NCBI RefSeq assembly: GCF_900453105.1 | Contig: NZ_UGPW01000001.1 | Span: forward strand, 1,302,001 to 1,366,000 | Reading direction: 5' to 3' | DNA: 64,000 nt | Origin: Moraxella ovis | GTDB taxonomy: Bacteria; Pseudomonadota; Gammaproteobacteria; Pseudomonadales; Moraxellaceae | Part shown: positions 56,378 through 64,000 of the stretch, one piece after another | Position numbering within the stretch: position 1 is the stretch's first letter | How the letters are laid out: each line of letters starts with the position of its first letter | Program-made: the position numbers and the translations under genes | Notes under the pieces: generated by a model | Told to the model about the DNA's origin: nothing | Databases searched by the model: none | Seen by the model: only the letters and a program-made list of their open reading frames with translations

Positions 56378-58164
56378 GCCTTACCCTGCTCGCTTTGCTC
56401 ATCAAAGGTGCGTTCGTACATGGTGCAATACATACCGCCTTTGGCAAACAGCTCGTCATGCGTGCCGATTTCCACGATTTGCCCTTTATCCATGACGATG
56501 ATACGGTCGGCGTTTTGAATGGTAGATAAACGATGAGCGATGACAAGCGTGGTACGACCGTGCATGACGGACTCCAACGCCTTTTGGATATAATACTCGC
56601 TTTCGTTGTCTAGGGCAGATGTGGCTTCGTCCAATATCAAAATTGGCGCATCTTTTAATAACGCCCGTGCGATAGACAGCCGTTGGCGTTGTCCGCCTGA
56701 CAGCTGCAAACCGTCCGAACCGATAAAGCTGTCATAGCCATTTGGCAAATCCATAATAAAATCATGAGCATAAGCCGATTTGCTTGCTTGTATGATGTCA
56801 TCACGGGATTTGGCGGATAATGCCCCATAAGCGATGTTATGAGCGACCGTATCCAAAAACAGCGTCACCTGCTGATTGACCATGGCAATCTGTTCACGCA
56901 AAGATGACAATTTAATCTCATCAATGGGCGTGCCGTCTATCAATATCTGCCCTGATGTCGGCGTGAGTGAACGAGTAAGTAAGTTCACCAGCGTGGTCTT
57001 GCCTGAGCCTGACCGCCCAACCACCGCCACAGTCTCGCCTGCCTTAATGTCAAGGTTAAAGCCCTTTATCGCCTGCGTGCCGCTTTCATAGGTTAGACTC
57101 ACATTCTCAAATCGAATATCGCCACGCAGCGCCGGGGTCAGCACGCCTATGTCACGCTCCTCTGGCATGTCAATCAGCTCAAAAATAGACACACCTGCGG
57201 CAATGCCTCTTTGTAGCTTTTGATTGACATCAGTCAGTGCCTTAACAGGGCGAGCAAGCAAACCTGCCGCCACCAAATAAGAGGCGAACTCCCCTGCGCT
57301 GGTATCGCCAAGCACCTCTGGGCGCAGCGACAACCAAATCACAAAACACATCCCTGTCGCCATCAGCAGCTGAATGACGGGCGAGTTAATGGCGGCAAGC
57401 ACGGTGATTTTTAGCCCTTTATTTAGGTTCTCTTTTGACGCCTTGTCAAATCGTTGCGATTCATAGACTTGTCCGCCATAGTTCTTCACCACTTGATAGC
57501 CCGTGATCGCCTCGTTAGTGATGTGACTGACCGCACTCATGGTGTCTTGAATGTCCATGGACAGCATGGCAAATCGCTTCGATACTTTTTTAATGATCCA
57601 AAAAATCGGCGGTACAATAATCATCAACACCAAAGTCAATCGCCAATTGGTATAAAACAAAAACCCAAACAACGCAATGACAGTCAAGCCATCTTTCAAT
57701 AATGTCGTGATGGATTCGGTGGTCGCTGCCGTCACCTGCTCCACGTCAAAGATCAGCTTCGATGAAATCGTACCAGCAGGGTTATTCAAATAAAATTCAG
57801 AAGGCAGTTTTAATAGCTTATTAAACACCTCCACGCGCAGCAGATATACCAAGCTACGCGCCATCAATGCTGCATAATAACCCCCCAAGAATGCACCAAC
57901 ACCACGCAAAAAGAACAGTAAAATCACCAAAAACGGGAACCAAAATTTGCGCACATTGTCGTTATTATTGATCGCTTCGATGATGTACTCAAGCAGCTTG
58001 GCACTCGCAACCTCGCCGCCTGCACTGATGGCAAAGCCAATCATCACCAAGATGAACGCCCACCAGTAAGGCTTAAGATACGACATCAGTCGTTTAAATA
58101 CGGCAAATTTATCGGCGCGTTCAAAGACTTGCTTGCAATTAGAAGTTGCTTGAGTTGTGTGCAT
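56374..58164 (-). CDS. msbA: Lipid A export permease/ATP-binding protein
   Basis: 596 residues. N-terminal six-helix ABC membrane domain (about 25-330), then a single ABC cassette with Walker A GRSGSGKTTLVNLL, signature QLSGGQRQRLSIARALL and Walker B ILILDEATSALD. It flips core-lipid A across the inner membrane as a homodimer. First gene of msbA-lpxK. Confidence 0.95.
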   Translation of the reverse strand: MHTTQATSNCKQVFERADKFAVFKRLMSYLKPYWWAFILVMIGFAISAGGEVASAKLLEYIIEAINNNDNVRKFWFPFLVILLFFLRGVGAFLGGYYAALMARSLVYLLRVEVFNKLLKLPSEFYLNNPAGTISSKLIFDVEQVTAATTESITTLLKDGLTVIALFGFLFYTNWRLTLVLMIIVPPIFWIIKKVSKRFAMLSMDIQDTMSAVSHITNEAITGYQVVKNYGGQVYESQRFDKASKENLNKGLKITVLAAINSPVIQLLMATGMCFVIWLSLRPEVLGDTSAGEFASYLVAAGLLARPVKALTDVNQKLQRGIAAGVSIFELIDMPEERDIGVLTPALRGDIRFENVSLTYESGTQAIKGFNLDIKAGETVAVVGRSGSGKTTLVNLLTRSLTPTSGQILIDGTPIDEIKLSSLREQIAMVNQQVTLFLDTVAHNIAYGALSAKSRDDIIQASKSAYAHDFIMDLPNGYDSFIGSDGLQLSGGQRQRLSIARALLKDAPILILDEATSALDNESEYYIQKALESVMHGRTTLVIAHRLSTIQNADRIIVMDKGQIVEIGTHDELFAKGGMYCTMYERTFDEQSEQGKA

Positions 58165-58260
58165 GATGGTCGTTTTTATGAATGTATTTGATGGATTTTG
58201 TTAATTTTAACAAAAAATAAAGGGGATTCGCCAAACTTCCTTGTTTGGCTTTTGTGATTT

Positions 58261-59313
58261 TTAGTTTAGTCCGAATTGTGATAACAGCCCTTGCAGCTCG
58301 TCATCATCATGGAAGAATATCTCAACACTACCTTTGCCGTCTTTACCTTGTTTTAGCTTGACGGTAGCACCTAATAGGTCGGACAGTTTTTGATTCATGG
58401 CTTTAATCTCATGACTGTCGGAGTTGATTTTTTTGGCAGGTTCGGGATTTAGGATGGATTTTACCAGCTTTTCGGCATCACGAACGGTCATCTTGCCGTC
58501 GATAATTTTTTTGGCGATGATGGGTTGTTGCTTGTCCGATAAGGACAGTAGCGTACGCGCGTGCCCCATGTCCAATAACCCTTCGGTCATGTAGCCCTTG
58601 ACAGTATCATGTAGGTTATTTAGGCGTAATAGGTTGGAGACGGTGGCGCGCGCTTTACCTACCACATCAGCGATCATCGCATGGCTCATGCCAAATTCGG
58701 TGTGGAATCTTTGGAGGGCGGCCGCCTGCTCAAGTACATTCAAATCCTCACGCTGAATATTCTCAATCAGCGCCAACGCGATGGCGATCTCATCTGACAG
58801 AACACGCTCAATGGCAGGAATCTCGGTCAGCCCTGCGATCTTAGCTGCGCGCCAACGACGTTCGCCCGCGATGATCTCGTGTGTGACGGCGTCGCTCGTC
58901 TTATCTTCATTAGACAACAGCGGACGGATGACGATCGGCTGCATCACGCCATGCTGGCGGATCGAATTGGCAAGCTCATTGAGCGCCTCTTCGTTCATGT
59001 CGCGACGTGGTTGATATTTGCCTGACTGTAGACGATCTGGGTGAATTTGTACGAGCGTGATTTGCTCGCCATCATTATCGTCCTGAGCGGGCTTGTCTTT
59101 TGATTTTTTATTGGGCTTTTTCTTGGTGATACCGACAGATTTGATGTCTTGCTCATCATCCAATAAGCTAAAATCCGCCTTGGTATCTACAGGCGCAGCC
59201 GTCTCTTCAGCTGCCATCAAGGCGCCAGCATCTGTGGCAATTCGCCTTTCTTTTTTTATGTTGCCCATCAGCGCATCTAAGCCACGCTTATCGCCAAGTC
59301 CACGTTTTTTCAT
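58261..59313 (-). CDS. parB: Chromosome partition protein ParB
   Basis: 350 residues from the ATG at 59313 (MKKRGLGDKRGLDALMGN), the usual ParB start; an ATG 36 bases upstream extends it without support. The N-terminal CTPase/ParB domain carries RDMNEEALNELANSIRQHGV and the GERRWRAAKIAG motif. The helix-turn-helix spans HAMIADVVGKARATVSNLLRL and the dimerisation region lies in the last 60 residues. A charged, Lys/Asp-rich linker lies at about 30-70. It binds parS; no parS palindrome was found by eye in this window. Third gene of rsmG-parA-parB. Confidence 0.94.
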   Translation of the reverse strand: MKKRGLGDKRGLDALMGNIKKERRIATDAGALMAAEETAAPVDTKADFSLLDDEQDIKSVGITKKKPNKKSKDKPAQDDNDGEQITLVQIHPDRLQSGKYQPRRDMNEEALNELANSIRQHGVMQPIVIRPLLSNEDKTSDAVTHEIIAGERRWRAAKIAGLTEIPAIERVLSDEIAIALALIENIQREDLNVLEQAAALQRFHTEFGMSHAMIADVVGKARATVSNLLRLNNLHDTVKGYMTEGLLDMGHARTLLSLSDKQQPIIAKKIIDGKMTVRDAEKLVKSILNPEPAKKINSDSHEIKAMNQKLSDLLGATVKLKQGKDGKGSVEIFFHDDDELQGLLSQFGLN

Positions 59314-59409
59314 GATGTTTCCCAAATCAAACCAAGAACCGCCCGCCATGAGTCAGTATATATAAAAGTCAAACGCCCTATTTTAGCATAATTTGCCCGA
59401 TATTGTCAG

Positions 59410-60228
59410 TTACCAATCGAACTGCGCACGCACTTTTGCCTTAAACAACTCAGGCTTCTCTGCCTGATCGATGACTTCATTCATTAAGGCATGATAAGCG
59501 ATTGCACCTTTGGATGATTTTTCATAACCAAAAATCGACTGGCCAAAGCTCGGTGCTTCAGCCAGACGTACGCTGCGCGGAATGACAGTCTTGTACAATA
59601 ATTCACCAAAATACCCTTCAAGTTCGGCAGACACGTCTTGTGCTAGAGTGTTGCGTCCATCGAACATCGTACGCACCACACCGCGCACATGCAGGTCAGG
59701 ATTGATATCTTTTAGGCGCTTGATGGTATCGATCAGATCAACCACACCCTCTAGTGCATAGTATTCGCATTGCATCGGGATGATGACATTCTTAGCGACG
59801 GCAAACGCATTCACAGTCAGCATGCTTAGGCTGGGTGCGCAGTCCATGATGACATAATCGTAGCCGAATTTTCCGCTCTTTTTAGCGGCTTTGATGGCTT
59901 TTTTTAATAAAAATGGTGCATCTTCCACATCTGCCAAAGACACGTCAATCCCTGCCAAATCTCGGTTAGCACCAACCATGTCAAACCCTGCAGGCGCGTC
60001 TTTTTGAATGACTTTATGGATTTTTGTGTTATCAAGCAGCACATCGACGATGCTTTTGTCCAGATCATTCTTATCCAGTCCCGTGCCCGTTGTGGCGTTA
60101 CCTTGTGAATCTAGATCAATGAGCAGTACCCTTTTTTTGCCGATGGTGGATAAAGCCGCCGCAAGGTTCACCGCAGTCGTTGTCTTGCCCACACCGCCTT
60201 TTTGGTTGGCGATTGCGATAATTTCCAT
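59410..60228 (-). CDS. parA: Chromosome partition ATPase ParA (Soj)
   Basis: 272 residues. The deviant Walker A KGGVGKTT is in residues 9-18, with VLLIDLDSQGNATTGTG, VIMDCAPSLSMLTVNA and TMFDGRNTLAQDVS. No N-terminal DNA-binding extension, so it is the chromosomal Soj type rather than plasmid Ia. It lies 30 bases after rsmG and 96 before parB. Confidence 0.96.
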   Translation of the reverse strand: MEIIAIANQKGGVGKTTTAVNLAAALSTIGKKRVLLIDLDSQGNATTGTGLDKNDLDKSIVDVLLDNTKIHKVIQKDAPAGFDMVGANRDLAGIDVSLADVEDAPFLLKKAIKAAKKSGKFGYDYVIMDCAPSLSMLTVNAFAVAKNVIIPMQCEYYALEGVVDLIDTIKRLKDINPDLHVRGVVRTMFDGRNTLAQDVSAELEGYFGELLYKTVIPRSVRLAEAPSFGQSIFGYEKSSKGAIAYHALMNEVIDQAEKPELFKAKVRAQFDW

Positions 60229-60258
60229 AAAATACCTTTTAAATCAATATATTAACTA

Positions 60259-60918
60259 TTATTTGGCTATCAAATACACCACACACCGCTCATCGCTCAT
60301 TTGTGGCACAAAAATGGGCTTCACATCAATTTGCCAATCTGCCAAATTTACCACATCATCGCTTGTTGGAGCTTTGCCTTTCATGGCATATAACACGCCG
60401 TCCGCCTTTAAATAGGGCTTGGCAAGATTGACAAAATCATCAAGACTGGCAAACGCCCGAGACGTAATGACATCAAACACCCCATCAAAATCCTCAATGC
60501 GACTTGCCACAGGATTGACGTTGGCAAGCCCCAATTCGCCCACCATTTGACGGATAAATCGCACCTTTTTGCCATTGCTATCTAAGGCGGTAACGTGCCA
60601 ATCAGGTCTCATAATGGCGATAATCACAGAAGGCAAACCTGCCCCTGTGCCAATGTCAAGCACGCTTACGCCTGATTTATCAGCAAACGGTAAATCCGCC
60701 ACGATTGCCAAACAGTCTAGAATATGCTTAATAAACGCCTCTTTTGGGGCGGTAATGGCAGTGAGATTATACGCCTTTGTCCAAAGCAAAAGATTATCCA
60801 AATAGCCGAGCAGTTGCTTTATTTGCACTTCACTAAATGTTAAATTTAGCTTATCAGAAACTCGCTCTAATTCATGAGCAAATTCGTCGGCATGGGCGGA
60901 TATTTTATGATAAGTCAT
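60259..60918 (-). CDS. rsmG: 16S rRNA (guanine527-N7)-methyltransferase
   Basis: 219 residues. The N-terminal VSDKLNLTFSEVQIKQLLGYLDNLLLWTKAYNLTA and the SAM motif VLDIGTGAGLPSVIIAI (about 83-99) are diagnostic, followed by LDSNGKKVRFIRQ and VTSRAFASLDDFVNL. It methylates G527 of 16S rRNA; loss gives low-level streptomycin resistance in other bacteria. First of rsmG-parA-parB. Confidence 0.96.
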   Translation of the reverse strand: MTYHKISAHADEFAHELERVSDKLNLTFSEVQIKQLLGYLDNLLLWTKAYNLTAITAPKEAFIKHILDCLAIVADLPFADKSGVSVLDIGTGAGLPSVIIAIMRPDWHVTALDSNGKKVRFIRQMVGELGLANVNPVASRIEDFDGVFDVITSRAFASLDDFVNLAKPYLKADGVLYAMKGKAPTSDDVVNLADWQIDVKPIFVPQMSDERCVVYLIAK

Positions 60919-61006
60919 TGTTATAAAGTCAAGTTAATTTCAAATCCCCTATTTTATCACGTTTTAATCTGTTAAAATATCCCTTTTTCATATTTTAATA
61001 ACAACA

Positions 61007-63391
61007 ATGACCGACCAATTCGCCCCTTACCGCCTGCCCCACACCGCCCTAAAACGCTACACCGACATCCACACCCTACCGCCCGACAGCACGCACGCAC
61101 GCCCTGCACTGCATAACTTTGGGCAACGCCGAGCCGTCAATGCCATACAGACCGCCCTTGACATCAAGGCAAACGGCTACCACGTCTTTGCCGTGGGCGA
61201 AAACGGGCTTGGTAAACGCACGCTCATCACGCGTCTGCTTGCCGAGCGTGCCAAACACGAGCCGACCCCGCCCGACTTGGTCTATGTGCATAATTTTGAC
61301 GCACCCCGCCACCCCATTGCACTTACCCTGCCAAGCGGTCAAGGGGCGATTTTTGCCAAGGACATGCACAAACTTTGGCATGACCTGTATAAAAAAATCA
61401 TCGCCAAATTTAATAGCATCAGCTACCAAAACAGCATTACCACCATTAAGCAATCCGCTCAAAAACAAGAAAGAAATTTGCTTGATGAAATCAATGCCAC
61501 CGCCAAAAGTCATAATTTGACCTTATTACATTCTGCCGACCAAAAAGCGGTATTTACCCCCATTGATGACAAAAAACCCATTAACAACACCGCCCTTGAT
61601 AAACTACAAAAAAAACTCACCAAAATAAATATAGAATTGGATAATTTAGATGATGAAGTCAATCAAAAAATAGACGAACTTCACGAAACACTTTTGATTA
61701 AAATCATCAAGCCATTATTTGCCCCAATTTTAAAAAAATATGTTACAAAATCTGATAAAAAAATCAGCCAATATTTAACCGACTATCAAAAAGATATTAT
61801 AGAAAATATCCTATTTATCGTAGAGTATGATGAAGACTTTATGGTAAAAACGGCAAATATCCCCAATCGCTATTATGTCAATGTGGCGGTAAGCCATACG
61901 CCAAATAGCGGTTCGCCCATTGTCTTTGAAGATATGCCGACCCACCCCAATCTGTTGGGGCATATTGAATACATCACTCAGCTTGGCACGATTTTAACGG
62001 ACGCAAGCATGATACGGGCAGGGGCATTGCATAAAGCCAATGGCGGATATTTATTATTAGAAGCGTCATCGCTATTAGAGCACCCCTATGCGTGGCAAGG
62101 GTTAAAGCGAGCCTTACAATCAAAATCGCTAAGCATATCAAGCCTAGAACAAATGCTAACCCTAACAGGCTCAGTATCTTTATCGCCTGACAGCACGCCA
62201 TTATCGGTAAAAGTGATATTATTGGGCGAGCCTGATTTATATTATGAATTATTAGAATTTGAACCTGAATTTAATAACCTATTTAAAATCCGAGCCGATT
62301 TTAATGACACCTTACCACGCAATCACGACAGCGAATTATTTATCACCCATAAAATCGCTGACATGATAAAAAAACAAGCATTGCCCACATTTGATAATAC
62401 TGCCTTTGGGGCGATATTGGACGAATTGTCCGTCTATGCTGATGATAAAGACAAATTGGATTTGCACAGCGACAGATTATTACAACTTGTGGTAGAATCA
62501 GCAAGGCAGTTTTATTTAAATCATTCTTATGACATTGATAATAAAAACAATGATAAAAATATTGCCAAAACTGTTAATAAAACCCACGTCCAAAATGCCT
62601 TAGATGACATTAAAGAACGTAAAGGCTATTTAAAAGAATTATATTGGCAAGAGATTCAAAACGGACAACAGCTTATCAATACCACAGGAAAAGTAGTCGG
62701 GCAAATCAACGCCTTGACCGTGATTGCCTATGCCGACAGCGAATTTGGCTTGCCTGCTCGCTTGACCGCACTCATCGCTCCTAAGTTTGGCACGGGCGAA
62801 ATCTTAGACATAGAGCGAGACGTGGAGCTTGGCGGAAGTCTGCACGCCAAGGGAATGCTGATTATGACGAGCTTTTTACGCTCATTATTTAGCCAATTTG
62901 CCGAGCTTAATTTCTCAGCAAGCCTTGCCTTTGAGCAAAGTTACGCCCACATTGACGGCGACAGTGCCACCCTTGCCGAATGTGCCGTGCTACTGTCCGC
63001 CCTTGCAAATGTGCCGATAAATCAATCACTTGCAATCACAGGCTCCATGAATCAGCTTGGGGACGCTCAGGCGATTGGCGGTGTGAACGAAAAAATCATT
63101 GGCTTTTTTGACGCTTGTGCTGAGCGTGGGCTTAACGGCGAGCAAGGCGTGATTATCCCAAAAACCAACATCGGACAGCTCATGCTCCCTGATAATGTCG
63201 TGGAGGCGGTAGAGCGTGGCGAGTTTCATGTTTATGCGGTGAGTAGCATTTATGAAGCGTTGTTTATTTTGACCGATATGCCGATTCATGATAAAAATAA
63301 AAAAGGCGATTATAAAAAGCATACGTTGTTTGGCAAAATCGTAAGACGGCTTATACAATGGGAAGATGATGATAATGAAGCCAAGAAATGA
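61007..63391 (+). CDS. Lon-like ATP-dependent protease (LonB/YcbZ type)
   Basis: 794 residues. The N-terminal LonB-type P-loop region reads VGENGLGKRTLITRL near residues 65-79, with an extended positively charged insertion at about 130-260. The proteolytic Lon domain has the Ser-Lys dyad S653 (HIDGDSATLAE) and K696 (GGVNEKIIGFF). Also RAGALHKANGGYLLLEA near 340, the AAA part. There is no Lon substrate-binding N-domain. The family occurs as a second Lon beside classic LonA in gammaproteobacteria; the substrate is unknown. The last four bases overlap a small downstream gene. Confidence 0.9.
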   Translation: MTDQFAPYRLPHTALKRYTDIHTLPPDSTHARPALHNFGQRRAVNAIQTALDIKANGYHVFAVGENGLGKRTLITRLLAERAKHEPTPPDLVYVHNFDAPRHPIALTLPSGQGAIFAKDMHKLWHDLYKKIIAKFNSISYQNSITTIKQSAQKQERNLLDEINATAKSHNLTLLHSADQKAVFTPIDDKKPINNTALDKLQKKLTKINIELDNLDDEVNQKIDELHETLLIKIIKPLFAPILKKYVTKSDKKISQYLTDYQKDIIENILFIVEYDEDFMVKTANIPNRYYVNVAVSHTPNSGSPIVFEDMPTHPNLLGHIEYITQLGTILTDASMIRAGALHKANGGYLLLEASSLLEHPYAWQGLKRALQSKSLSISSLEQMLTLTGSVSLSPDSTPLSVKVILLGEPDLYYELLEFEPEFNNLFKIRADFNDTLPRNHDSELFITHKIADMIKKQALPTFDNTAFGAILDELSVYADDKDKLDLHSDRLLQLVVESARQFYLNHSYDIDNKNNDKNIAKTVNKTHVQNALDDIKERKGYLKELYWQEIQNGQQLINTTGKVVGQINALTVIAYADSEFGLPARLTALIAPKFGTGEILDIERDVELGGSLHAKGMLIMTSFLRSLFSQFAELNFSASLAFEQSYAHIDGDSATLAECAVLLSALANVPINQSLAITGSMNQLGDAQAIGGVNEKIIGFFDACAERGLNGEQGVIIPKTNIGQLMLPDNVVEAVERGEFHVYAVSSIYEALFILTDMPIHDKNKKGDYKKHTLFGKIVRRLIQWEDDDNEAKK

Positions 63392-63543
63392 ATAATAAAA
63401 TAAAAGAATATAAAAGCATGATGTTTTGGCGAAATGTCTATGTATATAGCCCATTTATTGTCATGCCAACCGTTGTTTATTTTATTCAAAGCGGTTTTGC
63501 AATCATGGTTATTTTGTGGCTAGTCGAAAGGCGAGAATATTGA
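63388..63543 (+). CDS. 51-residue membrane protein coupled to the Lon-like gene
   Basis: The ATG overlaps the protease stop in an ATGA quartet, the pattern of translational coupling. The 51-residue product starts MNNKIKEYKSMMFW, is basic and hydrophilic for 12 residues, and then has two hydrophobic stretches (about 17-32 and 33-46, with SGFAIMVILWLVERREY at the end). No family recognised. Such a position suggests a membrane anchor or regulator for the protease, but this is inference. A chance ORF is possible; the ATGA overlap and clean membrane topology argue otherwise. Confidence 0.55.
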   Translation: MNNKIKEYKSMMFWRNVYVYSPFIVMPTVVYFIQSGFAIMVILWLVERREY

Positions 63544-63788
63544 TAAATTAAATCATCAATGATGAAATGAAAAATACCCTCTTGCAAAAGTAACAAGTTT
63601 AGATATTTAAAACACCAACTACATTTATCTAAGGTGGTTTTTTTATTTATAAGAGAAAGGTGTGATTTATGATGCGCTGATGTATGTTAAGGATGAACTC
63701 AAATACCAACAATAATACCAACAAAATCATGGATAGCAATAGATTATGACGGACTGCCAAAGACAAAAAAGGGCTTAAAGCCTAGAAA

Positions 63789-63829
63789 AATCAAGGGCTG
63801 TCGTACGATGACGGACAGCCCTTGATTGT
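63789..63829 (-). terminator. Terminator of tRNA-Pro
   Basis: AATCAAGGGCTGTC / GACAGCCCTTGATT, a 14-base perfect stem with a 12-base loop. On the minus strand it is followed by TTTTTC, so it ends the tRNA-Pro transcript. Confidence 0.88.
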
Positions 63830-63833
63830 TTAA

Positions 63834-63910
63834 TGGTCGGAGTGGCGGGATTCGAACTCGCGACCCCTTGCACCCCATGCAAGTGCGCTACCAAGCTGCG
63901 CTACACCCCG
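63834..63910 (-). tRNA. tRNA-Pro (anticodon GGG)
   Basis: Acceptor CGGGGTG / CACTCCG, discriminator A, encoded CCA (63834-63836). Anticodon stem CTTGC/GCAAG encloses ATGGGGT, giving GGG. T-loop GAGTTCGAATCCC. A promoter precedes and a terminator follows, so it is a single-tRNA unit. Confidence 0.95.
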
Positions 63911-63922
63911 AATAGGATTGCC

Positions 63923-63950
63923 ATTTTATCAAATTTCTGAGATTTTGCAA
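63923..63950 (-). promoter_or_regulatory. Promoter of tRNA-Pro
   Basis: On the minus strand TTGCAA (63945-63950), 16-base spacer, TAAAAT (63923-63928). It starts about 6-8 bases ahead of the mature 5' end. Confidence 0.6.
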
Positions 63951-64000
63951 GTGTTTTTACATGGCTTATGGCGCAAACTTATTCGCCTGACGATCAATAA

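Noticed and set aside
58261..60918. parS sites near parAB
   Set aside because: No TGTTTCACGTGAAACA-like palindrome was found by eye here or elsewhere in the window; a pattern search would be decisive.

Overview
The window reads as chromosomal DNA of a gammaproteobacterium, most likely Moraxellaceae and probably Moraxella. That assignment is inference: no 16S gene is present and nothing could be searched. The grounds are the partial Ung (Acinetobacter-like N-terminus), split trpGDC, hisZ next to purA, soluble transhydrogenase SthA, ferredoxin-type sulfite reductase with a DUF934 gene, infA, lpxK/msbA, kdsB/holB and rsmG-parA-parB. Almost everything is housekeeping. No phage, transposase, CRISPR array or rRNA was seen.

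Layout. 0-1.2 kb: the start of ung and a GYF/RDD membrane protein. 1.5-4.6 kb: a conspicuously AT-rich block with an MFS transporter, a 22-codon micro-ORF with its own promoter, palindrome, ribosome site and terminator, and a TPR-repeat protein. This is the best candidate for something undescribed. 4.7-10.2 kb: ppsA and its divergent regulator ppsR, a DUF4377 lipoprotein and sthA. 10.2-15.1 kb: mscS and the assimilatory sulfite reduction cluster cysI-DUF934-cysG. 15.6-19.7 kb: an Nramp-like transporter, an HTH-aminotransferase fusion with a palindrome at its start, and msrB-gpx. 19.7-24.4 kb: tRNA-Val, tRNA-Asp, rimO and trpGDC. 24.4-33.7 kb: marC, queC, an SMR efflux gene with its TetR regulator and a visible operator, an NCS2 permease, a PrxQ peroxiredoxin, a glycosyltransferase, asd, an asparaginase and truA.

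33.8-36.1 kb is a small graveyard holding a decayed zinc alcohol dehydrogenase and a decayed WG-repeat protein. 36.2-39.8 kb: infA, two hydrolases, a zinc metallopeptidase and a DUF815 ATPase. 39.9-45.4 kb: a peptide ABC importer (oppA, oppB, oppC and a fused double ATPase). 45.6-49.8 kb: hisZ-purA and a CorA transporter. 49.8-51.9 kb: a two-gene DNA-metabolism/radical-SAM pair. 52.1-60.9 kb: truC, kdsB-holB, a YciA thioesterase, msbA-lpxK (lipid A export) and rsmG-parA-parB (chromosome partition). 61.0-64 kb: a Lon-like protease coupled to an unlisted 51-residue membrane protein, then tRNA-Pro.

Most transcription units end in clear intrinsic terminators, many of them bidirectional between convergent genes. 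Several likely starts differ from the longest open frame and are corrected below using ribosome-binding sites and family lengths.
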